64,000 nucleotides of DNA, taken from assembly GCF_000425365.1 (NCBI RefSeq), contig NZ_AUDH01000007.1, positions 62,001 through 126,000 on the forward strand, in the 5' to 3' direction. The translations under genes were made by a program, and so were the position numbers. Below, piece by piece: positions 42,171-50,733 of this stretch (position 1 is its first letter; each line of letters begins with the position of its first letter). This stretch comes from Rubritepida flocculans DSM 14296. Lineage in GTDB: Bacteria > Pseudomonadota > Alphaproteobacteria > Acetobacterales > Acetobacteraceae. Under the pieces are notes generated by a model, which was not told the DNA's origin, made no database searches, and saw nothing but the letters and a program-made list of their open reading frames with translations.

Positions 42171-43378
42171 CACCGGCCGCGATAGGTGATGCGGTAGATC
42201 GCGCCGTTCTCCTCGTCGGAGACCAGCAGCGCGCCGTCGGGCATGGTCAGCAGCCCGGCGGGCCGGCCGAGGAAGCGCTGGTTCGCGTCGTCGCGCAGGC
42301 CGGAGAGGAACTCCTCCATCACCAGGCGCCCGCCCTCGGCCTCGCGCACCACCACCACGTTGAAGCCCGAAAGCCGCTCGCGGTTCCAGGAGCCGCGGTT
42401 GGCGATGAACAGCGCGTTGCGGTAGCGCTCGGGGAAGGCGGTGCCGGTGTAGAAATGCGTGCCGATGGGCGCGACATGCGGCCCCAGGATGAGCGCGGGC
42501 GGCGGGAACTCGCTGCACAGGCGCTGCGCCGGCACGGCCGGGTCCTGGAAGCCGCCATGGCACCAGGGGAAGCCGTGATGCTCGCCGCGGCGGAGGTTCA
42601 CGTGCAGCGTGTCGGAGGGGTTGTCGTTCCCCGCCCAGTCGCGCCCGTGGTTGGTGAACCAGAGCTGCCCGGTGCGCGGGTGGAAGTCGAAGCCCACCGA
42701 GTTGCGCACGCCGCGCGCCTCGATGCGCCGGTCGCTGCCGTCGGGGCGGAAGGAGGCGATGAGCGCATAGCGCTCGCCATCCGTCTCGCAGATGTTGCAG
42801 GGTACGCCGCGCGGCACGTAGAGCCGGCCATCGGGGCCGAACTGGATGTGCGTCCAGCCATGGTGCGGCGCATCGGGCAGGTTGAAGGCGGCCGTCATGT
42901 CCACGGGCTGCGGGTTGGCCAGGTTCTGCTCGACATTGTCGATGCGCAGCATCCGGTTGATGGCCGAGACGTAGAGCGCGCCGCCCTGGATCGCGAGGCC
43001 GGAGGGCTGGGTGAGGCCCTGCAGCAGGATGCTCACCTGCCGCTCCGCCCCGGTGTCGCGCACGGCATAGACGCGGCCGATGACGCGCGTGCCCACGAAG
43101 ATCGTGCCATTGGGCCCGCGGACCATCACGCGCGCGCCGGGCAGGCCATGGGCCCAGAGCTCGGCCTGGAAACCCTCGGGCAGGCGCAGCGAGGCGACGG
43201 GCACGCGATCGGGCGGCGTCACCGTCAGGCGCGGCGGGTGCGGGGCGAGGCGGGAGTTCGCCATCTCGGCCGGGCGGCCCTGCGCCCAGGCGGGGGGCGC
43301 CGGCGTCTGCTGCGCGAGGGCGAGGCCCGGCAGCGCGGCCGCCAAGGCGGCAAGTCCCAGGATGCGGCGTGGCGTCAT
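42170..43378 (-). CDS. PQQ-dependent sugar dehydrogenase (sorbosone-dehydrogenase type)
   Basis: A 402-residue periplasmic six-bladed beta-propeller. Signal peptide TPRRILGLAALAAALPGLALAQ. Family features: LPEGFQAELWAHGLPGARVMVRGPNGTIFVGTR, GGALYVSAINRMLRID, HHGWTHIQFGPDGRLYVPRGVPC and the late RPAGLLTMPDGALLVSDEENGAIYRI. Such enzymes oxidise aldose or sorbosone-like sugars using soluble PQQ. The pqq operon lies directly upstream on the same strand and a dihaem cytochrome directly downstream, completing cofactor, enzyme and acceptor. ATG 43378 follows GGGGAGGAG. Confidence 0.88.
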   Translation of the reverse strand: MTPRRILGLAALAAALPGLALAQQTPAPPAWAQGRPAEMANSRLAPHPPRLTVTPPDRVPVASLRLPEGFQAELWAHGLPGARVMVRGPNGTIFVGTRVIGRVYAVRDTGAERQVSILLQGLTQPSGLAIQGGALYVSAINRMLRIDNVEQNLANPQPVDMTAAFNLPDAPHHGWTHIQFGPDGRLYVPRGVPCNICETDGERYALIASFRPDGSDRRIEARGVRNSVGFDFHPRTGQLWFTNHGRDWAGNDNPSDTLHVNLRRGEHHGFPWCHGGFQDPAVPAQRLCSEFPPPALILGPHVAPIGTHFYTGTAFPERYRNALFIANRGSWNRERLSGFNVVVVREAEGGRLVMEEFLSGLRDDANQRFLGRPAGLLTMPDGALLVSDEENGAIYRITYRGR

Positions 43379-43474
43379 TGGCGTCTCCTCCCCGATCCGT
43401 CGCGGGATCGTTGCCGTCATGAAAGGCCCTGGGGCGCGATCCGGCAAGATGCTGGCCGGCGCGTCATCCGGGGT

Positions 43475-44557
43475 TCATGTCGTCGCACCGTGCTCGCGCC
43501 AGATGAAGCGGTCGGTCCCGGCCTCCTCCAGCGCCCCGGCGAGCAGATGATGCTGCGGCGAGAGGGCGCAGGCCGGATCGGTGGCCGCGGCCTCGCCCGT
43601 CAGCGCGAAGGCCTGGCAGCGGCAGCCGCCCCAGTCCTGCTCGGCGCGCGCGCAGCCGCGGCAGGGTTCGCGCATCCAGCCCGTGCCGCGGAAGGCGGCG
43701 AAGGCCGGGCTCTCGGCCCAGGCGGCGGCGAGGCTCGTCTCGCGGATGTCGGGGAAGACGAGGCCCGCGATGGATTCCGCGGCGTGGCAGGGCAGCACCT
43801 TGCCGGCGGGCGAGACGGCGAGGAAGCGCCGCCCCCAGCCGCCCATGCAGGCCTTGGGCCGGCTGGCGTGGTAGTCGGGCACCACGTAGTCGATGACGAG
43901 CCGCCCGCGGTGTTCGGCGCGCGCGGCCTCGACGGTGGCGGTCGCGGCGTCGAGCTGCGCGCGCGTGGGCAGCAGCGCCGCGCGGTTGGCGAGCGCCCAG
44001 CCGTAATACTGCACATGCGCCACCTCGAGCCGGCGCGCGCCCCAGTCGAGGGCGAGGGCGATCAGCTCCGGCAGGTGGTGCAGGTTCTGCCGGTGCACCA
44101 CGGCGTTGAGGGTGAGCGGCAGCCCCGCCGCGCGCACCAACGCCGCCGCGCGCGCCTTGCGAGGCTGCGCGCCCCTGAGGCCGCCGATGCGCTCCGCCCC
44201 TTCCTCGGTCGCGTCCTGCACGGAGAGCTGCACATGGTCGAGCCCGGCGGCGCAGAGGCGCTCCATCAGGGGCGCGTCCAGCAGCACGCCCGCGGTGATG
44301 AGGTTGGTGTAGAGCCCCGCCTCATGCGCGGCGGCCGTGATCTCCACGATGTCGCGCCGCGCCGTGGGCTCGCCGCCCGAGAGATGCACCTGCAGGCAGC
44401 CCAGCGCCGCCGCCTCGCGGAAGACGCGCGCCCATTCGGCGGTGGAAAGCTCCTCGGAGGCGCGGGCGAGAGCGAGCGGGTTCGAGCAGTAGGGGCAGCG
44501 CAGCGGGCAGCGGTGGGTGAGCTCCGCCAGCAGCGCGAGCGGCGGCTCGAGGCTCAT
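43475..44557 (-). CDS. pqqE: PQQ biosynthesis radical SAM enzyme PqqE
   Basis: A 360-residue radical-SAM protein that forms the carbon-carbon link between Glu and Tyr of PqqA. The CxxxCxxC cluster motif is [10 protein letters not shown] (Cys17, Cys21, Cys24); the SPASM-domain cysteines are in [19 protein letters not shown] and [26 protein letters not shown] 44557 overlaps the pqqD stop by four bases. Last gene of pqqABCDE. Confidence 0.96.
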   Translation of the reverse strand: MSLEPPLALLAELTHRCPLRCPYCSNPLALARASEELSTAEWARVFREAAALGCLQVHLSGGEPTARRDIVEITAAAHEAGLYTNLITAGVLLDAPLMERLCAAGLDHVQLSVQDATEEGAERIGGLRGAQPRKARAAALVRAAGLPLTLNAVVHRQNLHHLPELIALALDWGARRLEVAHVQYYGWALANRAALLPTRAQLDAATATVEAARAEHRGRLVIDYVVPDYHASRPKACMGGWGRRFLAVSPAGKVLPCHAAESIAGLVFPDIRETSLAAAWAESPAFAAFRGTGWMREPCRGCARAEQDWGGCRCQAFALTGEAAATDPACALSPQHHLLAGALEEAGTDRFIWREHGATT

Positions 44558-44811
44558 CCCAGCAGCGCCCCGCGCGCGACGAGGTCCTCCAGCAGCGCGC
44601 GCACATCGGCGGCGATCACCTCGCGCGGTGCGTCGAAGCGCGCGGCCAGCGCCTCCACGATCGCGGCCTCGTCGCGCGCGCCGTCCACGAGGCGCAGCAC
44701 CTCGAGCGCCGTCTCGTCGGGAACGAACATGCGCTCGGGCGCCATCACGATCCAGCGGCCGCGCGCCCTGTCCTCCTGCAGCCGCACGCCGGGGGCGAAG
44801 CGCGGCGTCAT
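44554..44811 (-). CDS. pqqD: PQQ biosynthesis peptide chaperone PqqD
   Basis: An 85-residue RiPP recognition element that presents PqqA to PqqE. Sequence [40 protein letters not shown] is the family core, followed by the helical [32 protein letters not shown] 44811 overlaps the pqqC stop (ATGA) and its own stop overlaps pqqE, so the three are translationally coupled. It is a separate protein, not fused to PqqC as in some Methylobacterium relatives. Confidence 0.95.
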   Translation of the reverse strand: MTPRFAPGVRLQEDRARGRWIVMAPERMFVPDETALEVLRLVDGARDEAAIVEALAARFDAPREVIAADVRALLEDLVARGALLG

Positions 44812-45548
44812 GGCATCAGCGCCGGGTCGGGGCGGAAGGCGCCGGGCGGCGGCAGCCGAGGTTCGACATAGGCGAAGTGCAGCGCGTCGAGCTGCGCCCA
44901 GAGCAGGTCGCACTTGAAGCGCAGCGCGGCGAGGCAGGCCTCCTGCTTCTCGCGCGTGTCGGCGTGGCGCGTCACATAGCCGAGGGCGAAGGCGACATCC
45001 TGCGGGGCCTGCGTCAGCCGGGGCTGGAAATAGGCCAGCGTGGCCTCGCTCACGAAGTCATAGCCCGCCAGCATGCCCGAGACGCGCTGGCGGATGATGC
45101 CGGGCGAGAACATCTCGGTCAGCGAGGAGGCGATGGCCTCCAGCACGCTCGCCTCGCGCACGAAGCGCACATAGGCCTGCACGGCGAAGCGCGTGGCGGG
45201 CAGGGCGCCGGCCTCGGAGGTCACGTAGTCGCGATCGAGGCCGAGGCCGTCGGTCAGGATCAGCCAGCGCTCCACGCCGCCCGGCGTCACCCCGTCGCCG
45301 TCATGGTCCACGAGGCGCCGGCGCCACTCCCGGCGGAGTTCCGGCGTGGGCAGCCGCGCGAGCAGCGAGGCGTCCTTGGCCGGGATGGCGGCCTGGTAGC
45401 AGTAGCGGTTGAGCGCCCAGGCCTGCACCTGGCCCTTGGTGAGCTTCCCGCCATGCAGCAGGTGATGGAAGGGGTGATGGACGTGGTAGCGCTCCTCGCC
45501 GACGGCGCGCAGCGCGGCCTCGAAGGCCTCGGGCGAAAGGGGCGTCAC
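44808..45548 (-). CDS. pqqC: Pyrroloquinoline-quinone synthase PqqC
   Basis: A 246-residue cofactor-less oxidase performing the last ring closure and eight-electron oxidation in PQQ synthesis. Hallmarks: [98 protein letters not shown]. Start is GTG 45548, overlapping the pqqB stop (GTGA). Length is normal for the family. Confidence 0.96.
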   Translation of the reverse strand: MTPLSPEAFEAALRAVGEERYHVHHPFHHLLHGGKLTKGQVQAWALNRYCYQAAIPAKDASLLARLPTPELRREWRRRLVDHDGDGVTPGGVERWLILTDGLGLDRDYVTSEAGALPATRFAVQAYVRFVREASVLEAIASSLTEMFSPGIIRQRVSGMLAGYDFVSEATLAYFQPRLTQAPQDVAFALGYVTRHADTREKQEACLAALRFKCDLLWAQLDALHFAYVEPRLPPPGAFRPDPALMP

Positions 45549-46471
45549 AGGCTGAACTCCATGCCGTCCTCCGCCACCTCCCAGCCTTCGCGCGCGAGCT
45601 GGGCGCGCTCCGGGCTGTCCTCCAGCAGGGCGGGGTTGGTGTTGTTGAGGTGGATGAGGATGCGCCGCCGCACGCCGAGCTCCGCGAAGGCCTCCAGCGT
45701 GCCGCCGGGGCCAGAGATGGGCATATGGCCCATGCGCCGCCCCGTCTTGGGCCCCGCGCCGAGGGCGATCATCTCCTCGTCCGTCCAGAGCGTGCCGTCG
45801 AAGAGCACCGCCTCCGCCCCGCGCAGCCGGGCGGCGAGCGCGGGCGTCATCATCGCGCAGCCGGGGATGACGTGCAGCGTGCCCGCGCCGGCGGACAGGG
45901 CGAGGCCGATGGTCTCGCCGGCCTGGGTCATCCCGGGGTCCGCCCCTTCCTGCTCGGCGAAGAGCGGCAGCTTGCCCGGCACGACATAGGCGGTGAGGGT
46001 GAGGCCGAGCGGCGCGCCCGCCGCGTCGCGCGGGGCGAGGGGCTGATCGAGCGGCAGCGCCTCGCGCGGCACCAGGGCCGGGTCGAGGGCGCGGAAGATC
46101 GGGTTCTCCGCCAGCACGGCGAGGCTCGGCGCCGCGCCATAGAGGCGGAAGGCGTGGCGCTCGCGCAGGTGCAGCAGGCCCATCACCGTGTCCACCTCCG
46201 CCCCCGTCAGCGCCACGGCGGCGATGGGCGAGTTGCGCAGCGGGGCGGGGCGCGGATGCAGGGCGGGGGTGGCCGCGATCTGCTGGCGCAGATCGGGCGA
46301 GGCGTTGATGAGCAGCCAGCGCGCGCCGTCCGCCGACACGGCGAGCCCGGCCTGGGTGCGGGGCCGCGCCGCCGGATCGCCCGCGCGGGCGCGCCGGCAG
46401 CCCGGCCCGGCCGAGTTCCATTGCGGGAAGCCGCCGCCGGCCGCCGCCCCCAGCACGATGACGCGCAGCAT
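45545..46471 (-). CDS. pqqB: PQQ biosynthesis protein PqqB
   Basis: A 308-residue metallo-beta-lactamase-fold protein of the PQQ pathway, thought to act as an iron-dependent hydroxylase on the processed Glu-Tyr. Hallmarks: VIVLGAAAGGGFPQWNSAGPGCRRAR near the N-terminus, LLINASPDLRQQI, AAVALTGAEVDTVMGLLHLRE and ILIHLNNTNPAL. ATG 46471. It is preceded by a strong hairpin separating it from pqqA. Confidence 0.96.
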   Translation of the reverse strand: MLRVIVLGAAAGGGFPQWNSAGPGCRRARAGDPAARPRTQAGLAVSADGARWLLINASPDLRQQIAATPALHPRPAPLRNSPIAAVALTGAEVDTVMGLLHLRERHAFRLYGAAPSLAVLAENPIFRALDPALVPREALPLDQPLAPRDAAGAPLGLTLTAYVVPGKLPLFAEQEGADPGMTQAGETIGLALSAGAGTLHVIPGCAMMTPALAARLRGAEAVLFDGTLWTDEEMIALGAGPKTGRRMGHMPISGPGGTLEAFAELGVRRRILIHLNNTNPALLEDSPERAQLAREGWEVAEDGMEFSL

Positions 46472-46486
46472 GGCCGGAAGGGATAT

Positions 46487-46510
46487 GGCCCGCGGCGCTC
46501 ACCGCGGGCC
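46487..46510 (-). promoter_or_regulatory. pqqA-pqqB intercistronic hairpin
   Basis: Perfect 9-bp arms GGCCCGCGG (46487-46495) and CCGCGGGCC (46502-46510), loop of 6. It lies 7 bases after the pqqA stop and about 16 before pqqB. Likely a partial terminator or 3' stabiliser allowing more pqqA than pqqB transcript, as expected for a peptide substrate. Confidence 0.6.
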
Positions 46511-46517
46511 AGGGGCC

Positions 46518-46598
46518 TCAGCCGATCTCGGCGCAGGCGTAGCTGTTGATTTCCAGGGCGAGGGAGATTTCGACGATCTTCGGGGTCTTCCAGCGCAT
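46518..46598 (-). CDS. pqqA: PQQ precursor peptide PqqA
   Basis: A 26-residue peptide, RWKTPKIVEISLALEINSY followed by ACAEIG. The cross-linked residues of the family are Glu16 and Tyr20 in EINSY, and the N-terminal WKTPKIVEI part is the PqqD-binding leader. ATG 46598 has a strong GGGAGG site 8 bases upstream. It is the substrate from which PQQ is cut. The protease gene pqqF is not in this cluster. Confidence 0.95.
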   Translation of the reverse strand: MRWKTPKIVEISLALEINSYACAEIG

Positions 46599-46693
46599 GG
46601 TGCATCCTCCCAAGGGGCCGGCCCGGCGCCGGCTTGTGCGAGGATGGCGGCAGAGGGGCGCGCGATCAAGCCGGCGGTGCTACAGGGGCGGCC

Positions 46694-47731
46694 ATGGCGA
46701 AGACGGTGAAGCGGGCGCTGCGCGTCGCGGTGGCGGGGGCGAACACGGCGGCGGGGCGGGAGGTGCTGCGCGCCCTGGCCGAGCGGGGACCGCCGGTCTC
46801 GGACATCCGCGCCCTCGGCCCCGCGCGGCTGGCGGGGCAGGAGCTGAGCTTCGGCGAGCGGACGCTGCGGCTTTCGGGCGTGGAGGGGGCGGATTTCTCG
46901 GGGCTCGACCTCGTGATCCAGGCGGGCGGCGCGGCCGAGGCGCGGGCGCTCGCGCCCCGCGCCGCGGCGGCCGGGGCCTGGGTGCTCGATCTCTCGCCCG
47001 CCTTCCGGCTGGAGCCGGGCGTGGCGCTGCTCGCGCCCGGCGTGAACCCGCAGGCCCTGAAGCGCGCGCGCAAGCGGCGGATCGCGGCGCTGCCCCAGCC
47101 CTCGGCGCTCTTCGCCGCCCTGGTGCTGCGGCCGCTGATGGCGCTCGCGCCGCTCGAGCGGGTGGTGGCGCTGAGCCTGCAGCCCGCCTCCGGCGCGGGG
47201 AAGGAGGGGATGGACGAGCTCTTCTCCCAGACCCGCGCGAGCTTCGTGAACGACATCCCCGCGCCGCAGCACTTCCCCAAGCCCATCGCCTTCAACCTGA
47301 TCCCGCAGACCGGCGGCTTCGACGCGGAAGGGGAGACGGCCGAGGAGGCGCTCTTCCCACGCGAACTGCGCAAGATGCTGGATCCCGACCTGCGGGCGGG
47401 CTGCACGGCGCTGCGCGCCCCGGTCTTCGTGGGCGAGGCGCTGGTGCTGCACCTCGCCTTCGCCGCGCCCGTGACGGTGGCGGCGGCGCGCGCGGCGCTG
47501 GCGGCCGCGCCGGGCGTCGCCCTGTTCGACCGGCGCGAGGAGGGCGGCTACGCCACGCCGCTCGACGTGGCGGGGGAGGAGGTGGTGACCGTCTCGCGGC
47601 TGCGGCGCGATCCGGGCGCGGAGCACGGGCTGGCGCTGTGGGCGGTGGGGGACAATCTGCGGCTCGGCGCGGGTGTGGCGGCGGCGGAGGCGGTGGCGCG
47701 GCTGATGGGGGAGGGTGTGTTCGAGGGATAG
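46694..47731 (+). CDS. Aspartate-semialdehyde-dehydrogenase-like protein lacking catalytic residues (USG-1 type)
   Basis: A 345-residue homologue of Asd. The NAD(P)-binding fold (RVAVAGANTAAGREVLRALAERG) and dimerisation/active-site framework are kept: VLDLSPAFRLEPGVALLAPGVNPQ, QPASGAGKEGMDELFSQT, KPIAFNLIPQTGGFD and RAPVFVGEALVLHL. However, where Asd has the catalytic Cys (NPNCST), this protein reads ALPQPSALF (about residue 136), and the catalytic His after PVFVG is Glu248. It therefore resembles the USG-1 subgroup and is unlikely to be a working dehydrogenase. Divergent from pqqA by 95 bases. ATG 46694. Confidence 0.82.
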   Translation: MAKTVKRALRVAVAGANTAAGREVLRALAERGPPVSDIRALGPARLAGQELSFGERTLRLSGVEGADFSGLDLVIQAGGAAEARALAPRAAAAGAWVLDLSPAFRLEPGVALLAPGVNPQALKRARKRRIAALPQPSALFAALVLRPLMALAPLERVVALSLQPASGAGKEGMDELFSQTRASFVNDIPAPQHFPKPIAFNLIPQTGGFDAEGETAEEALFPRELRKMLDPDLRAGCTALRAPVFVGEALVLHLAFAAPVTVAAARAALAAAPGVALFDRREEGGYATPLDVAGEEVVTVSRLRRDPGAEHGLALWAVGDNLRLGAGVAAAEAVARLMGEGVFEG

Positions 47732-47801
47732 AGGATTTTTTTCCTTGATCCGAGGATGATATTCTGGCACCTCTCGGGCTCCCCGCCCGGAGGCCCCCCG
47801 C

Positions 47802-49196
47802 GTGCCGCGCCTGCTCCACCTCCCCCTCGCCCTTCTCCTCTCCAGCCTTGCCCTGCTCGCGCCCTTCGCCCTCGCCCACGCCATGGGCCTGCGGATCGAG
47901 GCGCTGGCCTCCGCGCCCGCTTTGGTCGCGCTGCTCGTCTTCGGCGTGGGGCTCGGCTTCGCCGGCTTCCTGTGGTGGCTCGCCGCGCGCTGCTTCGCCC
48001 TGCTGCGCGACCCCGCCACCACCCCCGCCCAGATGGCCGCGCTGCACGAGCTGCCGCTCGCCCTGCCCGAGGGCACGGTGCGCGCGCTGCTCGCCCTGAT
48101 CGTCGGCGTGGTGGGGCTGCCGCTGCTGCTGTTCAGCCAGTCGCTCGGGCTGAACGACGCGGTGGCGGGTTATGTGAACGGCATCATCGCCGGCGTTTTC
48201 GGTTACTACTTCGGCGCGCGCTCCACCACGCCCGAGGCCCAGGCCGCCCGCCGGCTGGGCGAGGCGCTGAACGCCGAGCTGCGCGCCAACGAGGAGCTGC
48301 GCGCGCGCGAGGCCGCGGCCCGCGCCGAGGCCGCCGCCGCCGCCCACCCCGCCCGCCTCGCGGAGACCCTCGCCCGGCTGGAGCGCCAGGCGGGGGTGGC
48401 GCGGATCATCCTCCAGCGCCTCGCCCCCGCCCTGCCCGCGGGCCTCATCCCGCGCGAGGCCGAGACGGCGCTCGCCGCCGCCGAACAGGCGCTGGCCGGG
48501 GCGCGCAGCCTGGGCGAGGCGGCGGAGGAAGCGCCGCTCGCCGCCGCGCTGGCCGGGCTGACGGGCGCCTCCGGCCCGCTCTCCGCCCTGCTGCGCGCCG
48601 CCGCACCCGCCTTTCCCGCCCTCGCGGGCGGGCCGCTCGGCGCGGTGGCGCTGGCGCTGGGCATCGGCTGGAATCTCGGCGCCGGGGCCTGGCGGCGCTT
48701 CCGCGCCCGGCTGATGGAGGCGCCCTTCGACCCCGCCCTGTTCGAGCCGGGCGCGATCACCCCCGAATCCGCCGCGCTGCGCCTTGCGGATGCGCCGATC
48801 TTCCACCGCCTCTTCGCCGCCCGCGCGGCGGAGCCGGGCTTCCTGCCCGCCCTGCTCGACGCCGCGCTGCGCGAGGACGCGGCCCAGCGCCTCTGGGCCC
48901 GTTTCCCGGGCTTCGCCTCGCCCGAGGAGGCGCGCCAGGGCCTCGAGGAGTTCCGCGCCGCCCTGCTGGCCGATGCGGTCGCCCATGACGTGACGCCCGA
49001 GCTCGCGGGCCGCGTCGCCGCCGCGCTGCAATCCGCCCCGCCCGCGCTGCGCCCCGCCCCTGGCGCGCCGCCCGTGCTGCCCGCCCCGCCCACGCCGGAA
49101 TCCCGCGCCGCGGTGGAGGCCCTCGCCCTGCTCACCGCCGAGCTGCGCGAGAGCCACAGCGACCCCCTGCCCCTGCTGGCGGAGCTTGCGCCATGA
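47802..49196 (+). CDS. Multispanning membrane protein with coiled coil (unknown; holin-like N-terminal region?)
   Basis: A 464-residue protein, not recognised with certainty. Four hydrophobic segments lie at about residues 5-28, 36-66, 93-113 and 121-138; the last, VAGYVNGIIAGVFGYYFGARS, resembles the terminal helix of 3-TM phage-holin-like proteins. A charged Ala/Glu/Arg helical region (145-200) suggests a coiled coil; another amphipathic or membrane segment lies near 275-300, and the C-terminal part is helical and proline-rich. Start is GTG 47802 with GGAGG eight bases upstream. First of four genes with 4-base overlaps (lipoprotein, transglycosylase, VWA). Confidence 0.6.
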   Translation: MPRLLHLPLALLLSSLALLAPFALAHAMGLRIEALASAPALVALLVFGVGLGFAGFLWWLAARCFALLRDPATTPAQMAALHELPLALPEGTVRALLALIVGVVGLPLLLFSQSLGLNDAVAGYVNGIIAGVFGYYFGARSTTPEAQAARRLGEALNAELRANEELRAREAAARAEAAAAAHPARLAETLARLERQAGVARIILQRLAPALPAGLIPREAETALAAAEQALAGARSLGEAAEEAPLAAALAGLTGASGPLSALLRAAAPAFPALAGGPLGAVALALGIGWNLGAGAWRRFRARLMEAPFDPALFEPGAITPESAALRLADAPIFHRLFAARAAEPGFLPALLDAALREDAAQRLWARFPGFASPEEARQGLEEFRAALLADAVAHDVTPELAGRVAAALQSAPPALRPAPGAPPVLPAPPTPESRAAVEALALLTAELRESHSDPLPLLAELAP

Positions 49197-49801
49197 AGCC
49201 CCTCCTCGCCCTGCTCGCGGCCGGCGCGGTGGCCGGCTGCGCCCCCGTGGCCGCGGTGCTCGACCCGCCGCTCGCCCAGCTCGCCCGCTGGGAGAGGGCC
49301 TCGCCCGAGGCCATCGCGGCCGAGCCCCTCTCCTGCCCCCCGGGGCATCCCGCCTGCGCCCGGCTGCACGCTCGCCGCGCCGAGGCCTGCCTGAGCCTCG
49401 CCTTCCGCGACCGCGCGCCCGGCGCGGCCTGCCCGGGCAGCGACGCCCATCTCGCCTGCGCGGCCGAGCATTACGCCGCCGCCCGGGCGCTGGCGCCGCA
49501 TCCCGCCCTGGCCGATGGCGAGGCCCAGGCGCGGCTCTGCCGCGCGGCCTTCCTGCCCCCGGCCGAGGCGGCGGCGGAGGCGCGCCTCGCTCTCGCCGCC
49601 GCCGCCGCCGCGCCCCCCGAGCGCGCCGGGAGGTGGCGCGCCCGCGCCGCGCTGATCTTGTCGCGTCCCGCGATAGGAAAAGAAGCCGAGGCCTGCGCCA
49701 TCGCCCGCGCCGGCCGCGCCGCCGCCCCGCCCGGCTCGCCCGAGGCGGCCGATCTCGCCCGGCGCATCGCCTCCCTTCCCGGCTGCGGAGACACCCCATG
49801 A
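49193..49801 (+). CDS. Cysteine-rich lipoprotein of unknown function
   Basis: A 202-residue lipoprotein: signal MKPLLALLAAGAVAGC with lipobox VAGC (Cys16). The mature part is alanine-rich and probably helical with several cysteines (LSCPPGHPACARL, AEACLSL, AACPGSDAHLACAAEHY, ARLCRAAF, ACAIARAG, LPGCGDTP) that could form disulfides in the periplasm. TPR-like spacing is possible. ATG 49193 overlaps the previous stop (ATGA) and its stop overlaps the next start (ATGA). No family recognised. Confidence 0.65.
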   Translation: MKPLLALLAAGAVAGCAPVAAVLDPPLAQLARWERASPEAIAAEPLSCPPGHPACARLHARRAEACLSLAFRDRAPGAACPGSDAHLACAAEHYAAARALAPHPALADGEAQARLCRAAFLPPAEAAAEARLALAAAAAAPPERAGRWRARAALILSRPAIGKEAEACAIARAGRAAAPPGSPEAADLARRIASLPGCGDTP

Positions 49802-50733
49802 CGCCCCCCTTCCAGCGCGACCTCGCCTTCCGCTTCCCCCTGCCGCGCGGCGAGGATGTCCGCCAGGCGCAGCTTGCCCTGCTGCGCGCGGGCGAGGCCC
49901 CGGGCGAGCCCGATGGCGTCTTCGGCCCGATGACGGCCGAGGCGGTGCGCCGCTTCCAGCGCCGCATGGGCCTCGCGCCCGACGGCGTGATCGGCCCGAT
50001 CACATGGGCGCGGCTGATGGCCCAGCCCGGCCTTGCGCGCGAGCGGCCCTGGGCCGAGACGCTGCGCCCCTTCCTGCCCCGCCTCACCGAATGGCACGGC
50101 CCGCCGGTGGGGCAGGGACGGCTGCGCTGGCGCCTCACCCCCGCCGGGGTGGAGGTGGAGGGCGAGCCGGCCGCGCGCCGCAGCCCCGGCGGCCCGCGCC
50201 TCGCCGCCGCCTGCTGGGAGCGCCACGGCACGGCGCTGGCCGAGGGCGCGCGCCGCTTCAGCGTGCCGGTCGAGCTGCTGCTCGCCACCGCGCTGACGGA
50301 ATCGGGCGGCCGCGCCGAGGCGGTGCGCGAGGAGCCGGGCTTCGTCAGCGACGCCGAGACGCCGCACCGCGTCTCGCCCGGCCTGATGCAGACGCTGATC
50401 TCCACCGCGCGCGAGGCGCTGGGCGATCCGCGGCTCGATCGCGCGCGGCTGCTCGACCCCGCCACCTCCATCGCCGCGGGGGCGGCCTATATCCGCCGCC
50501 AGGCGCTCTCGGGCCGCACCCCCACGGGCTTCGACCCGCCCCTGGTCGCCATCGCCTACAACGCGGGCTCGCTGCGCCCGAGCCGCGACGCGACCGACCC
50601 CTGGGGCCTGGTGCAGACGCGGCGCGGCAACGGCGCCTGGCACGCCGACAGCTTCATCGCCTTCCTCGGCGACGCCCTGGCCCTGCCCCCGCCCGAGGAC
50701 GCCATCCCCTCCTTCCGGAGCCTGCTGTCATGA
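49798..50733 (+). CDS. Peptidoglycan-binding / lytic transglycosylase-like protein
   Basis: A 311-residue two-domain protein. Residues about 17-75 form a PG_binding_1 domain (EDVRQAQLALLRAGEAPGEPDGVFGPMTAEAVRRFQRRMGLAPDGVIGPITWARL). Residues about 140-290 form an SLT-type muramidase domain: the catalytic-type Glu168 in LLATALTESGG, then RVSPGLMQTL and LVAIAYNAGS. There is no signal peptide, which is the pattern of phage endolysins rather than of housekeeping transglycosylases, so delivery to the wall would need help. ATG 49798 overlaps the lipoprotein stop; its stop overlaps the VWA start. Confidence 0.82.
   Translation: MTPPFQRDLAFRFPLPRGEDVRQAQLALLRAGEAPGEPDGVFGPMTAEAVRRFQRRMGLAPDGVIGPITWARLMAQPGLARERPWAETLRPFLPRLTEWHGPPVGQGRLRWRLTPAGVEVEGEPAARRSPGGPRLAAACWERHGTALAEGARRFSVPVELLLATALTESGGRAEAVREEPGFVSDAETPHRVSPGLMQTLISTAREALGDPRLDRARLLDPATSIAAGAAYIRRQALSGRTPTGFDPPLVAIAYNAGSLRPSRDATDPWGLVQTRRGNGAWHADSFIAFLGDALALPPPEDAIPSFRSLLS

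Noticed and set aside
47731-47801. Promoter with T-run and TATTCT before the four-gene operon
   Set aside because: AT-rich patch is real, but the best -35/-10 pairing is poor; could also be the terminator of the Asd-like gene. Not called.
47292-50471. Long minus-strand frame opposite the four-gene operon
   Set aside because: Arg/Gly/Ala-rich low-complexity product with no start context; plus-strand genes have ribosome sites, overlaps and domains.
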